Below are positions 16,640 to 26,197 of a DNA stretch of 64,000 bases, piece by piece. The stretch is from NCBI RefSeq assembly GCF_023715445.1, contig NZ_JAMBOD010000001.1, positions 248,001 to 312,000 of the forward strand. The letters run 5' to 3'. The first letter of the stretch is position 1. Each line of letters starts with the position of its first letter. The stretch comes from Fictibacillus nanhaiensis (GTDB lineage Bacteria > Bacillota > Bacilli > Bacillales > Fictibacillaceae). Under the pieces are notes generated by a model that did no database searches, was not told the origin of the DNA, and was given only the letters and a program-made list of their open reading frames with translations. The position numbers and the translations under genes were made by a program.

Positions 16640-17449
16640 TTATTTGATAGCTCTTTCATACAGCAAAAATCCTAGTTCCCCCATGATACGTTTTGGCTCA
16701 TATCGATTAGGTACGTTTTTACTTAAAACTGATATAGCAAAGGTTTGCCCGGGCAAATAAAGCAATCCCACATTATGCTCAACACCGGGTATATACCCCG
16801 TTTTATGAGCCATTTCCCAAATCGGAATCACTCCGATCATTCCGTTGTTTTCAGGAAGAAGCCTTGGCAGCAAATCATTCATTTTTTGTTGTTTCATAAT
16901 TTCTATCATTTTACGGCATGTACTCATAGAAACAATATTACCCATAGCAACATTCCTAAGAAAATGATTCATTTCCTTTGCTGTTATTAAATTTGATTCA
17001 TTATGTTTCCTCGATGGTTTAATCTGCAGTTTATGGCGAAACTGGCTTTGTTTAAAACCCCAAACTGTCATGTATAGCTGAATGTTCTCTAATCCAACCA
17101 TATCGATTAAAAGATTTGTGGCTGTATTATCACTTTCAATGATCATCAGTACCACTAGATCATAAATCGTCCATTCCGTTCCTGGCGTTAGATTCTTTAA
17201 AATACCGTCACCTGACACGATATCTTCTGAACGTACTTGAATTTTATCAGATAATGAACGTTTTCCCTCGTTCACTTGTGCAAATACAGCTGCCATGATG
17301 GGGATTTTGATAATGCTTGCCGCATAGAATTCTTCATCTGGATTATGTACAAACTCTTCTTCTGTTTCGAAATGATATATCGAAACGCCATATTTTCCTT
17401 TTCCACAAGATATTAAATGCAGAAGATCATGCTCTGTCTGTTTCATCAT
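16640..17449 (-). CDS. Class A beta-lactamase-like serine hydrolase, cytoplasmic form
   Basis: The 269-residue protein has the three active-site elements of the penicillin-interacting serine hydrolases: S-x-x-K in AASIIKIPIMAAV (about residue 46), S-D-N in IIESDNTATNLL (about 112), and K-T-G in AHKTGYIPGVEHN. There is no signal peptide or lipobox, and the omega-loop region (HNESNLITAKEM) lacks the usual ExxLN of true class A enzymes, so it may be a peptidase/esterase-like relative and not a resistance enzyme. It is monocistronic on the minus strand. Substrate unknown. Confidence 0.8.
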   Translation of the reverse strand: MMKQTEHDLLHLISCGKGKYGVSIYHFETEEEFVHNPDEEFYAASIIKIPIMAAVFAQVNEGKRSLSDKIQVRSEDIVSGDGILKNLTPGTEWTIYDLVVLMIIESDNTATNLLIDMVGLENIQLYMTVWGFKQSQFRHKLQIKPSRKHNESNLITAKEMNHFLRNVAMGNIVSMSTCRKMIEIMKQQKMNDLLPRLLPENNGMIGVIPIWEMAHKTGYIPGVEHNVGLLYLPGQTFAISVLSKNVPNRYEPKRIMGELGFLLYERAIK

Positions 17450-17587
17450 AACCGCTTACCTTCTTTCTTTAAAATAAGGTGTTGATTTACCTATAGTCAT
17501 TTTACATAATTCGTCGCATTTACAATAAACAGTTTTAAAATTAGACTAAAAAGCGTCAAATAACTTTAGTGTTAGGAGCGATTAATA

Positions 17588-18765
17588 TTGAAAAAGCAAA
17601 TATGTATTGTTGGAAGTGGTACATCTGGTTTGCAGCTTGCTTATGCACTCAAGGAAGATTCGATGTTACGGTTATACACGCTAGTTCGGCGGAAAAAATT
17701 CGAGCAGGTCGGGTTATGTCTACACAAGTTCATTTTGGTCCAACAAGGTCACGAGAAAGCCGATTCCAATTGCCAAAATGGGATGATAGTAATCCACTAA
17801 AAAGCATTCATATAACAATTGGGACTCAAAAATTATTTACTGGCATGTTAAAAGAAGATGCATTGTCTGTAGATCAGCGCCTCTACTTTTCCATGTGTAT
17901 GGACGATCTTGAATCGAAAGGAGTTACTTTTCATCAGTTAAAAGTAACCACTGACGACTTAGAGAAGTTAATAAATGATTATGATCTAGTGATTGACTGT
18001 ATAGGAAAATCAGGTCCTCTCTTCCCTTTCCCTTTAGAAAAAGAACTTTCTCCTTTTGATTTACCCCAAAGAAAATGTTTTGTAGGTTACTTTTTTGGTA
18101 TTAAACCTAATGACCCGCTAGGTGTAAATGTAACAGTACTTCCTGAAATCGGCGAAATGTTTGAAATACCTGCTATTACAGAACAAGGTCCTGTCACGAT
18201 CCTTTTCATTATGGCTGTGCCAAATAAAGATTTAGATATGTTTAAAGGAGTTAAGGATTCAATTGAATTCACAGAGCAAATGAAACAATCTGTTCAAACA
18301 TTTTTCCCTGATATACACACACGAATGGATATTGAGAAATTCGCTTTGACTGATCAAAATGCCTTCCTTCAAGTTGCAATTAAGCCGGAAATTCGTATCC
18401 CTTATATAACTTATAATAAGAAAATCGTTGTAGGATGCGGTGACAGTGTATTTCTTAATGATCCTATCACTGGTCAGGGCAGTAATCTCTCATCCTATTG
18501 TGCAGAAAAGCTATATGAAACACTGATTGATTTTAAGCATGACAAATGGGATGAAAGCCTAGGAGAAACATATTGGAATAGAACAAAAACATATGTTAAA
18601 GAAGTTACTGAATGGACAAACGCAATGACTCAGCCACTTCCAGAGCATGTTGTTCAATTGTTATTAAGCGGTGTCGCGAGTCAAGAACAAGCTGATTCAA
18701 TAGCTGAATGGTTTGCAGAACCTAGAACAGCTCATGAAGCTTTCTTCCAAAAAACAAGTATTTAA
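17588..18765 (+). pseudogene. StyA-like FAD monooxygenase, frameshifted
   Basis: The product would be a styrene/indole monooxygenase (StyA)-type FAD enzyme of about 390 residues. The dinucleotide-binding start MKKQICIVGSGTSGLQLAYA (TTG at 17588, AGGAG at 17574) is in one frame; from about 17660 the family sequence continues in another (FDVTVIHASSAEKIRAGRVM). Restoring one T in GATTC joins them. The later landmarks are intact: DQRLYFSMCMDDLESKG and VGCGDSVFLNDPITGQGSNL. StyA enzymes need a separate flavin reductase; none is adjacent. Either a recent inactivating mutation or a base-calling error explains the break. Confidence 0.78.
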
Positions 18766-18780
18766 TTATTTTAAAATACA

Positions 18781-18810
18781 AAAAAGCACCCTGTGAAGGT
18801 GCTTTTCGCT
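18781..18810. terminator. Bidirectional terminator
   Basis: AAAAAGCACC/GGTGCTTTT forms the stem between the convergent StyA-like gene and metH. Confidence 0.8.
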
Positions 18811-18819
18811 TTTATCCCA

Positions 18820-21800
18820 CTAACTTAAGACGTTGAAATATCTCGCTTCTGGATGCGCAAATACGATAGCAGACACAGAGGCTTCTGGTTCCATCATGCA
18901 GCCATCTGTTAGTTGTATACCGATATCTTCAGGTTGAATCAGTTTAAATAACTTTTGCTGATCTTCAAGTTCTGGACATGCTGGATAGCCAAATGAAAAA
19001 CGTTGCCCCTGGTACCGTGCGGAAAACCGTTCACGCATTGAAAAATCTACAGAGTCAGGAAATCCCCAGCGATCACGCATCTGCTGATGAACAAGCTCTG
19101 CAAAACCTTCTGCTGTTTCAAGCGCTAAAGCCTGCAGTGCATGACTTTCTAAGAAACGTCCTTGCTCCTTCATATCAGCAGCGAGTTCACGTATACCAGT
19201 TCCTGCAGTGACAGAAAAGAATCCGACATAATCCATTTCCCCGCTCTCTTTGGACTTAAGGTAATCCGCTATACAAAGATAAGGCTCTTTACTTTGTCTT
19301 GGAAAATCAAATCGCTCTATTACCGTTTTATGGTCTATAGGATCATATATAAGGACACTGTCATCATCTGATTGAGCAGGAAAGAACTGATACATCGCCG
19401 ACGGATTGATTAAGTCTTTTTCTTTTGCCTCACTTAGTAAAGTATCCACAACCGATTTGATCTGAAGTGTTTTTTCGTCTTTTTCATCTAATAGCCTGGA
19501 TATTTTACCTTTGATGCCAAGGTGGTGACCTAAAAGCATCTGTAAATTGATGTACGGCTGGATGTGTGAAAGTGAATAATTTCTTAAGATATGCCTTTTT
19601 GTATCTTTTGGAATAAATACTGGAGCGATTTGAGATACTTTTGATCTTACTTTAACTGCTGTAGCTACGGCAGCCGAACCGCCATCAAAACTGCCTGAAT
19701 CCAGCGCTATTGATTTCTTTCTTTCATTAAATTCGGTTGAAAGCTTATCGTGATCTTCAGGCGATTGAAGCTGATTCGCTAGTGAAAGTCCTTCCATAGC
19801 ATCTTTCGCATACAGTACCATACCTTCGTATTCCTTAGAGATTTTCGTATCCGTAAATTTCCTCGATAAAGCGGCTCCTCCAACTAAGATGGGTGTCGAA
19901 ATGCTTGCTTCACGCATGTCATGAGCAGTTAGTACCATTTGCTGAGCGGATTTAACAAGCAACCCGGACAGCCCGATAATATCAGGCTTGTTTTTCTTTA
20001 CAGCTTCAATCAATTCCAGCGGTGTGACTTTAATTCCTAAATCTATAACTTGGAATCCGTTGTTGCTTAAGATGATGTCTACCAAGTTTTTTCCTATATC
20101 ATGAACATCGCCTTTAACGGTTGCAAGGAGAACCTTTCCTTTCGTCGATGAGGTATCGTCGCTCTCCATGTATGGCTCTAAAAAGGAAACGGAAGCTTTC
20201 ATTACTTCTGCACTTTGAAGGACTTCAGCAACGATAAGCTGATTTTCGTTAAAGAGTCTTCCTACTTCCTTCATGCCATCCATAAGTGGTCCGTTTATAA
20301 TTTTTAGAGGTGCTGGATACTGTTTTAACGCCAATTCTAAATCAGGGATTAACCCTTCTTTCGTACCTTCTAAAATGTAATATTGCAGCCGCTTTTCTAG
20401 CGTCATGTCAGGAAGCTGCGATTTTGTTTCTTTCTTTTTTCCTCGATAAAATTCCGTAAAGACTGCCAATGCCTCATCTGTTGTTTTAAATAATAGATTT
20501 TCTGCCATGCCGATCTCATCTTTAGAGATGGAAGCAAAGCGTTCGAGTTTCTCTGTATTAACAATGGCATAATCTAGTCCCGCTTGTGTGCAGTGATAGA
20601 GATACACGGCATTCAGTACTTCACGCCCAACAGGAGGCAGTCCGAATGACACGTTGCTGACTCCTAAAATCGTGAGACATTCCGGGAAAGTTTCTTTAAT
20701 GAGCTGGATTCCTTCGACCGTTGCGTTCGCTGATCCGATATACTGCTCATCACCGGTTCCTACAGGAAACACGAGCGGGTCAAATATGATATCAGAAGGT
20801 GAAACGTTATACTTTTCCACTAGGAGCTCATACGATCTTTTTGCAATTTCAAGCTTTCGTTCTGCGGACACACCCATTCCTTTTTCATCAATGGTACCTA
20901 CAACTATGGCCGCTCCATATTTATGTAAAAGCGGAATCACCTTTTCAAAGCGTTCCTCACCGTCTTCAAGGTTAATAGAATTGATGATGGCTTTTCCTTG
21001 TGAGTATTTTAAGGCAAGTTCTAAGACGGCTTCGTCGGTAGAGTCGATTACAAAAGGAATCTTTACTTTCTTAACCGCTTCCTTCATAAACTCTTCCATA
21101 TCGTTTAATTCATCGCGATCTGGATCAGCCAAACAGACATCCAGTACATGTGCGCCGCCTTTTACTTGAGCTCTTGCGATTTCAGCTGCTTCCTCAAACT
21201 TCTTGTCCGCAATAAGCCTCTTAAATTTTCGTGAGCCAATTACATTTGTCCGCTCTCCTACCATGATAGGCCGTAAAGTCGGGTCATCATAAATAAAGGG
21301 TTCTATTCCTGATACCATGTGCGTCTCATTCGTTTGTAGCGAACGAGGTGAATAATTCTTCATTACGTTTGCAAGCGCTTCTATATGATCTGGTGTTGTA
21401 CCGCAGCAGCCTCCCACAATATTCAGCCAGCCTTTCTCTGCAAATCCAGATAGTTTAGCTGCAAGTGATTCAGGTGTCTCGTGATAATTTCCTTCTTCAT
21501 CCGGCAGACCTGCATTCGGGTAGCAGCTTACTGCAGTTGTCGATAGATCAGAAAGGGAACGGATATGATCTTGCATGAATTCAGGACCAGTCGCACAGTT
21601 TAACCCAACAGACAATGGTTTCATATGTTTTAGCGAAATATAAAATGCTTCAATGGATTGGCCGGCAAGTGTTGTTCCCATTGGTTCAATCGTTCCTGAA
21701 ACCATGAGGGGAATTCTTTTTCCTGTCTGCTCAATAGCTTGCTCGATCCCCAAGAATCCGGCTTTTACATTCAGCATATCCTGGCTGGTTTCTATTAGTA

Positions 21801-22275
21801 AAAGATCTGCACCGCCATCGATAAGTCCTCTTGCTTGTTCTGCATACGCTTCCCGTAACGCATCAAACGTTGTTCCGCCAGTTACACTAAGCGTTTTCGT
21901 TGTGGGTCCCATTGAGCCAGCTACATACCGCGGCCATTCATTAGTAGATATGGCATCAGTTGCTTTTCTTGCAATCTCGGCTCCAAGCTTATTAATCTCG
22001 TAAGCCTGTGCACCAAGATTATACTCATCTAGTACTAGATTGGTTCCGCCAAAGGTATTCGTTTCAATAATATCTGCGCCAGCTTTTAAATATGTTATGT
22101 GAATGGATTCAATAACAGAAGGTGCTGTCACATTTAAATACTCGTTACACCCGTCGTATTCCTCACCGCCAAAATCTTCTGGTGTAAGTTCAGCATCCTG
22201 GAGCATCGTCCCCATGGCGCCATCCATGATTAATATTTTCTTTTTCAGCTGTTCTGCAATTAATGGTTTATGCAT
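18820..22275 (-). CDS. metH: Cobalamin-dependent methionine synthase
   Basis: The 1151-residue enzyme transfers a methyl group from 5-methyltetrahydrofolate via cobalamin to homocysteine. All four modules are visible: the homocysteine-binding barrel (1-310; [16 protein letters not shown], zinc cysteines in VGGCCGTTP), the pterin-binding barrel (about 335-610; [15 protein letters not shown]), the B12 module (about 630-870; [14 protein letters not shown] with the cobalt-ligand His, VGGAALS), and the reactivation domain (about 920-1150; [20 protein letters not shown]). Length is normal. It follows yitJ with an 8-bp overlap (ATGCATAA), so the two are translationally coupled and share the S-box at 24183-24293. 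Confidence 0.95.
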   Translation of the reverse strand: MHKPLIAEQLKKKILIMDGAMGTMLQDAELTPEDFGGEEYDGCNEYLNVTAPSVIESIHITYLKAGADIIETNTFGGTNLVLDEYNLGAQAYEINKLGAEIARKATDAISTNEWPRYVAGSMGPTTKTLSVTGGTTFDALREAYAEQARGLIDGGADLLLIETSQDMLNVKAGFLGIEQAIEQTGKRIPLMVSGTIEPMGTTLAGQSIEAFYISLKHMKPLSVGLNCATGPEFMQDHIRSLSDLSTTAVSCYPNAGLPDEEGNYHETPESLAAKLSGFAEKGWLNIVGGCCGTTPDHIEALANVMKNYSPRSLQTNETHMVSGIEPFIYDDPTLRPIMVGERTNVIGSRKFKRLIADKKFEEAAEIARAQVKGGAHVLDVCLADPDRDELNDMEEFMKEAVKKVKIPFVIDSTDEAVLELALKYSQGKAIINSINLEDGEERFEKVIPLLHKYGAAIVVGTIDEKGMGVSAERKLEIAKRSYELLVEKYNVSPSDIIFDPLVFPVGTGDEQYIGSANATVEGIQLIKETFPECLTILGVSNVSFGLPPVGREVLNAVYLYHCTQAGLDYAIVNTEKLERFASISKDEIGMAENLLFKTTDEALAVFTEFYRGKKKETKSQLPDMTLEKRLQYYILEGTKEGLIPDLELALKQYPAPLKIINGPLMDGMKEVGRLFNENQLIVAEVLQSAEVMKASVSFLEPYMESDDTSSTKGKVLLATVKGDVHDIGKNLVDIILSNNGFQVIDLGIKVTPLELIEAVKKNKPDIIGLSGLLVKSAQQMVLTAHDMREASISTPILVGGAALSRKFTDTKISKEYEGMVLYAKDAMEGLSLANQLQSPEDHDKLSTEFNERKKSIALDSGSFDGGSAAVATAVKVRSKVSQIAPVFIPKDTKRHILRNYSLSHIQPYINLQMLLGHHLGIKGKISRLLDEKDEKTLQIKSVVDTLLSEAKEKDLINPSAMYQFFPAQSDDDSVLIYDPIDHKTVIERFDFPRQSKEPYLCIADYLKSKESGEMDYVGFFSVTAGTGIRELAADMKEQGRFLESHALQALALETAEGFAELVHQQMRDRWGFPDSVDFSMRERFSARYQGQRFSFGYPACPELEDQQKLFKLIQPEDIGIQLTDGCMMEPEASVSAIVFAHPEARYFNVLS

Positions 22276-24118
22276 TCTGTGACCTCCTGACTAATAACGA
22301 CGGGTCGTTGGCGCGTGCATATTGTGCTAGTTCAGCTGTTAGTTCGTAACGCATAAATGGTGTGATAAGATAAATACCGTTAAAAAGATCCATAGCAGCA
22401 TCCAGCAGTGACTTTGATATCGCTAGTCCTTCTTTGCATGCTTGTTTTGGATCGTCTTTAAATTTGCTCATACGGTCACGAACGGAGTCTGAAAGTTTAA
22501 TTCCTGGTACTTCATGGTGCAGAAATTCAGCATTTCGTGAAGAAGTTAACGGCATGATGCCGATATAGATCGGTTTATCCAGATGCTTGGTTGCCTCAAA
22601 CGTCTCAAGAAGCTTTTCTTCTGAAAACACGGGCTGGCTAATAAAATAATCTGCACCATATTCGATCTTCTTCTCTAACCGTTCAACGGCCTTATCAATG
22701 GACCGGATGTTCGGGTTAAAAGCTGCTCCAACATTAAACGATGTTTTCTCACCTAGTTCTTTCCCCGATAACGATAACCCATGATTGAATTGCTTAATCA
22801 GCTTGATCAGTTCAAATGACGTTACATCGTATACAGACGAAGCTCCCGGGAAATCTCCGACACTTGCCGGATCACCAGTTACAGCAAGTATTTCGCGTAT
22901 TCCATGTGTATGAAGACCCATCAAATGTGACTGAAGGCCAATTAAGTTTCTGTCACGACACGTAATATGAACAAGTGGGCGGAGGTTCAATTGTGACTGC
23001 ACAATGGACCCCAATGCTGAATTGCACACTCTTGGGGATGCAAGTGAATTATCAGCAAGAGTTAATGCGTCTATTCCTGCTTCTTTTAATGCTTTTGCCC
23101 CTTCCATAAAGCGCGATGTATCTAACTTGCGAGGCGGATCTAATTCAACAATGATCGATTGTTTCTTTTTTACTTCTTCACTAAGTGGAACATATTTAGA
23201 TTTTGAAGCTGATGGAATAATAATCTCTCTTTTTCTTTGTTTTACTTCTTTCTCTGTCACGGGTTCTAAGTTTTTCAGTTCACTGGAAAAAGCCCTGATA
23301 TGGGCAGGCGTCGTGCCGCAGCAGCCTCCTAATAGCCGGACACCTTGTTGTCTGAATAAGTGAGCACATTCTTTAAAATAATCCGCATCACTCTCATATT
23401 GAAACTTTCCATCTGAATAGGAAGGCAGTGAAGCATTAGGAAAAGCGGACAGAAAGGCACGTTTTGGTATCGGCACTTCCTCTAACGTCATCAGCATGTG
23501 ATACGGTCCTAAGCGGCAGTTTAATCCGACAACATCTGCCCCAATTTCCTCCAATCGTAACAAAGCTTCTGAAATGGGGGTGCGGTCCTGCATAAATCCG
23601 GTTTCCTGAAGAGAGACTTGAGCAATGATAGGCAGTGAAGTTTCTTTTCTTGCAATCTCTAAAACGGTCTCTAATTCTTCAAGATCATAATAGGTTTCAA
23701 GCTGGATGCCATCTACGTTTTCCATGAGTAAGCAATAAAGCTGTTCACGAAAACTGCGCTTTATTTCATCAAGTGAGATGCTGTTAGGTTTAATACCGCG
23801 GATTCCCCCAATGGTTCCCACAACATATTCGTTCTTTGCAGCTTTTCTCGCAATTTGAACAGCTGCTGTGTTGATCTCTTTTACTTGATCTTGGAGGCCA
23901 TATCTTTCGAGTTTTGAATAGCTTGCTGCATACGTATTTGTTTGAATAATATCAGCACCGGCATCCAAGTAAGCCAGGTGGATATTATAGATCTGTTCAG
24001 GCTGCGATAGATTCAGTTCCTCATAACAGAAGTCAGAACCATAGGAATATAGCAAAGTTCCCATTGCACCGTCGCCGATCAGTATTTTGTTTTGCATTAA
24101 GTCACTTACTATGGTCAT
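22268..24118 (-). CDS. yitJ: Bifunctional homocysteine S-methyltransferase/methylenetetrahydrofolate reductase
   Basis: The 616-residue protein joins an N-terminal homocysteine-binding barrel (about 1-300; [33 protein letters not shown]) to a C-terminal MetF-type reductase barrel (about 325-610; [35 protein letters not shown]). It makes 5-methyltetrahydrofolate, the substrate of the downstream MetH. The start at 24118 (ATGACCATAG) follows AAGGAGG; an in-frame extension upstream would run through the riboswitch terminator and is rejected. Transcription is controlled by the S-box just upstream: low SAM allows read-through. Confidence 0.93.
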   Translation of the reverse strand: MTIVSDLMQNKILIGDGAMGTLLYSYGSDFCYEELNLSQPEQIYNIHLAYLDAGADIIQTNTYAASYSKLERYGLQDQVKEINTAAVQIARKAAKNEYVVGTIGGIRGIKPNSISLDEIKRSFREQLYCLLMENVDGIQLETYYDLEELETVLEIARKETSLPIIAQVSLQETGFMQDRTPISEALLRLEEIGADVVGLNCRLGPYHMLMTLEEVPIPKRAFLSAFPNASLPSYSDGKFQYESDADYFKECAHLFRQQGVRLLGGCCGTTPAHIRAFSSELKNLEPVTEKEVKQRKREIIIPSASKSKYVPLSEEVKKKQSIIVELDPPRKLDTSRFMEGAKALKEAGIDALTLADNSLASPRVCNSALGSIVQSQLNLRPLVHITCRDRNLIGLQSHLMGLHTHGIREILAVTGDPASVGDFPGASSVYDVTSFELIKLIKQFNHGLSLSGKELGEKTSFNVGAAFNPNIRSIDKAVERLEKKIEYGADYFISQPVFSEEKLLETFEATKHLDKPIYIGIMPLTSSRNAEFLHHEVPGIKLSDSVRDRMSKFKDDPKQACKEGLAISKSLLDAAMDLFNGIYLITPFMRYELTAELAQYARANDPSLLVRRSQNA

Positions 24119-24132
24119 AATAGCCTCCTTAT

Positions 24133-24163
24133 TAAAAAGAAAAAGCCTTCTATAAAGAAGACT
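24133..24163 (-). terminator. S-box-controlled terminator of yitJ-metH
   Basis: On the minus strand AGTCTTCT pairs with AGAAGGCT and is followed by a long T-rich tract. The same GTCTTCTT strand can pair with AAGAAGAC at 24178-24185 next to the aptamer P1, giving the antiterminator. Confidence 0.85.
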
Positions 24164-24182
24164 TTTTTCAGCGTTTTGTCTT

Positions 24183-24293
24183 CTTATCTTCACAAGTCCG
24201 TGGATGAACTCGCAGGAATTAGCACCTTTTCAGCTTTACGCTGCTGGTTGCTGAGGTTTCATAGGGCCGCTCCCTCAACCTCTCTTGATAAGG
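24183..24293 (-). promoter_or_regulatory. SAM-I (S-box) riboswitch, yitJ-metH
   Basis: The minus-strand RNA has the full S-box core in order: CTTATCAAGAGAGG, GAGGGAGCGGCCCTATGAAAC, CAGCAACC, AAGGTGCTAATTCCTGC, and the closing GATAAG that pairs with CTTATC as P1. Confidence 0.95.
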
Positions 24294-24410
24294 GTTTTAT
24301 TCAATTATTGGTTCCATAACTAGTTTACGTTCTGTTCTGTTCTTTAATGCCTGTTTATATACGTCCCGAATAGGTCTACATGTATGGGGTACATAAAATC
24401 CCTCACTTTT

Positions 24411-25163
24411 TTAAAATATCGCAAATTCTTTTGTGTGGAGTGTTTCTTTTATACGAGTCAGTAATACGTCTTTTAAGATAGGATGAAGTCCGAGTGTATC
24501 GCATAGTGCGACATCTTGCGCAGACTGCTCTAGATACCGTTTAATCGTTAGTTTCATTCCATTTATTAAAAGGCCTGAAAACAAAAGATAAGGGACAACA
24601 ATTACTTGATCGTATGATTTTTGGCTGTTCCAGAGTGCTTCTTCAAAGCTTGGAGCTGCACCGGTAAGAAAACAAGCTTGGATACTTGGGATGCCATAAT
24701 GCTGCTGAAGATTAGATGCAATTTTCTCTAGATCCCGCTTTACATCGGGATCTGTGCTTCCTCTTCCAACCAGCAAGATGTTTGTGTTTTCACTTAAACT
24801 AGCAACTCGTTTCGTGATCTTTTCCCACAATAGGTGGGAAATGGCTTCATGTACACCGAAAGCGCGGCCTTTTATGACTTCAATTTCAGGATGCTGGCTC
24901 TGCAAAAGTTGAAGTTCTTTTGGTATGTCTATTTTCACATGATTGGCTGACAATAAAAACACGGGAACAACAGAGATGCTCGTTGCCCCTTTTTGTATAC
25001 ATGCTTTAAATCCTTGTGAAATGGACGGTTCAGCTAGCTCTAAAAAACAGATCTCTTTTATCGGTACATCAACTGAAGCCATGCATTGCTTCACGAAGTG
25101 TTCTGCTTCGATCCGCCCTTTTTGAAGCCGTGTGCCATGACAGATAAAAAGCAATGCTTTCAT
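24411..25163 (-). CDS. sirB: Sirohydrochlorin ferrochelatase (CbiX/SirB)
   Basis: The 250-residue protein is a two-domain CbiX/SirB chelatase: the N-terminal metal-site strand LLFICHGTRLQKG (His of HGTR), VPVFLLSANHVKIDIP with the second His, and the C-terminal repeat ILLVGRGSTDPD and VVPYLLFSGLLINGM. It inserts iron into sirohydrochlorin to make siroheme, the cofactor of the sulfite reductase in the same operon. It is the last gene, directly abutting the SUMT stop. The third enzyme of the pathway, sirC, is absent here and lies at 57923. Confidence 0.9.
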   Translation of the reverse strand: MKALLFICHGTRLQKGRIEAEHFVKQCMASVDVPIKEICFLELAEPSISQGFKACIQKGATSISVVPVFLLSANHVKIDIPKELQLLQSQHPEIEVIKGRAFGVHEAISHLLWEKITKRVASLSENTNILLVGRGSTDPDVKRDLEKIASNLQQHYGIPSIQACFLTGAAPSFEEALWNSQKSYDQVIVVPYLLFSGLLINGMKLTIKRYLEQSAQDVALCDTLGLHPILKDVLLTRIKETLHTKEFAIF

Positions 25164-25949
25164 CTAAAACGCCCCGCTTATGGCAGCAAGTTTAGCCGGT
25201 TCTTCATGCAGCTGTTCAAACCATTTAAGTTCATCCCGTAGACGCACCACTTCTCCAACAACAATCATGCTTGGATTTTCAATTCCTTCACGAAATATAA
25301 TTCCTTCAATGGTTTCTAATGTACCCGTTACGGTTCGCTGATTTTCTAACGATCCCCATTGGACAAGGGCGACAGGAGTGTCTTTGCTTTTTCCGTGTTT
25401 CGTCAGCTGTTCACAGATATACGGAAGGTTGCCAACCCCCATGTAGATAGCTAACGTATCAATACCCTTTGCTAAGCTGTCCCATTTCAACTCCTCTTCT
25501 TCGCCCTTTTTTCTGTGGCCAGTGACAATCGCGTAACTTGAAGCGATGTTTCGATGTGTAACCGGAATACCGGCGTAGGCAGGTGCAGCTATTCCTGAAG
25601 TTATGCCAGGAATTACCTCAAATGAAATACGGCTCTTTGAAAGGGTTTCTGCTTCCTCTCCGCCTCTTCCGAACACGAACGGATCTCCTCCTTTAAGACG
25701 TGTTACGGTTTTGCCTTTTTGCGCATGTTTTACTAAAAAGCTGTTGATCGTTTCTTGTTTCATTGAATGGTAGTTTGGCAGTTTGCCGCAATAGATAAGG
25801 TCGCATTCTGGTCTTGCATGAGATAAAAGCTCTTTATTAACTAATCGATCATATAAAATCACGTCTGCTTCCTGTATGCAGCGTAAGCCCTTTACAGTAA
25901 TTAACCCTGGATCACCAGGACCGGCTCCGACAAGATATACTTTTCCCAT
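25164..25949 (-). CDS. cobA: Uroporphyrinogen-III C-methyltransferase (SUMT)
   Basis: The 261-residue enzyme methylates uroporphyrinogen III twice with SAM to give precorrin-2. Family motifs: the glycine-rich GKVYLVGAGPGDPGLITVKG at the start, VTRLKGGDPFVFGRGGEEA, VIPGITSGIAAPAYAGIPVT, and the late NPSMIVVGEVVRLRDEL. The ATG at 25949 is chosen because an upstream GTG overlaps the AAGGAGTG site. It corresponds to B. subtilis ylnD and serves siroheme synthesis for the sulfite reductase two genes upstream. Very high SAM demand links it to the S-box genes nearby. Confidence 0.92.
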   Translation of the reverse strand: MGKVYLVGAGPGDPGLITVKGLRCIQEADVILYDRLVNKELLSHARPECDLIYCGKLPNYHSMKQETINSFLVKHAQKGKTVTRLKGGDPFVFGRGGEEAETLSKSRISFEVIPGITSGIAAPAYAGIPVTHRNIASSYAIVTGHRKKGEEEELKWDSLAKGIDTLAIYMGVGNLPYICEQLTKHGKSKDTPVALVQWGSLENQRTVTGTLETIEGIIFREGIENPSMIVVGEVVRLRDELKWFEQLHEEPAKLAAISGAF

Positions 25950-25961
25950 TATTATCACTCC

Positions 25962-26183
25962 TTAAGGATTTAGTATGGTTTCCCGTTCATGTAGTACAAA
26001 CCCGTTTCCGCTGCGGATTTTTTTCTTTTCGTAAAGTGAAATCTCCTCAACATCAGGCTGTTTTAAGAAATACTTCTCAAGCTCAACATCTACCAGTTGA
26101 AATGCCTGTTCATCCTCTGAAGCGGCTATTACCACGGGTATAACCTCTGAATTTAAGATCACTTCAAAACGGTATAAATACAT
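25962..26183 (-). CDS. DUF3906 family protein, 73 residues
   Basis: This small protein (MYLYRFEVILNSEVIPVVIA ... VEEISLYEKKKIRSGNGFVL) matches the DUF3906 family by its opening and by the EKKRI..G.GFV ending. It lies between the sulfite reductase and SUMT genes with short gaps and its own AAAGGAGG site, so it is co-transcribed. A beta-alpha-beta fold is likely. Its place suggests a role with siroheme or the reductase, but no function is known. Family placement is by recall. Confidence 0.65.
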   Translation of the reverse strand: MYLYRFEVILNSEVIPVVIAASEDEQAFQLVDVELEKYFLKQPDVEEISLYEKKKIRSGNGFVLHERETILNP

Positions 26184-26197
26184 AGAATGACCTCCTT

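Noticed and set aside
16640-17449. Antibiotic resistance beta-lactamase
   Set aside because: There is no export signal and the deacylating Glu motif is missing, so resistance is not supported.
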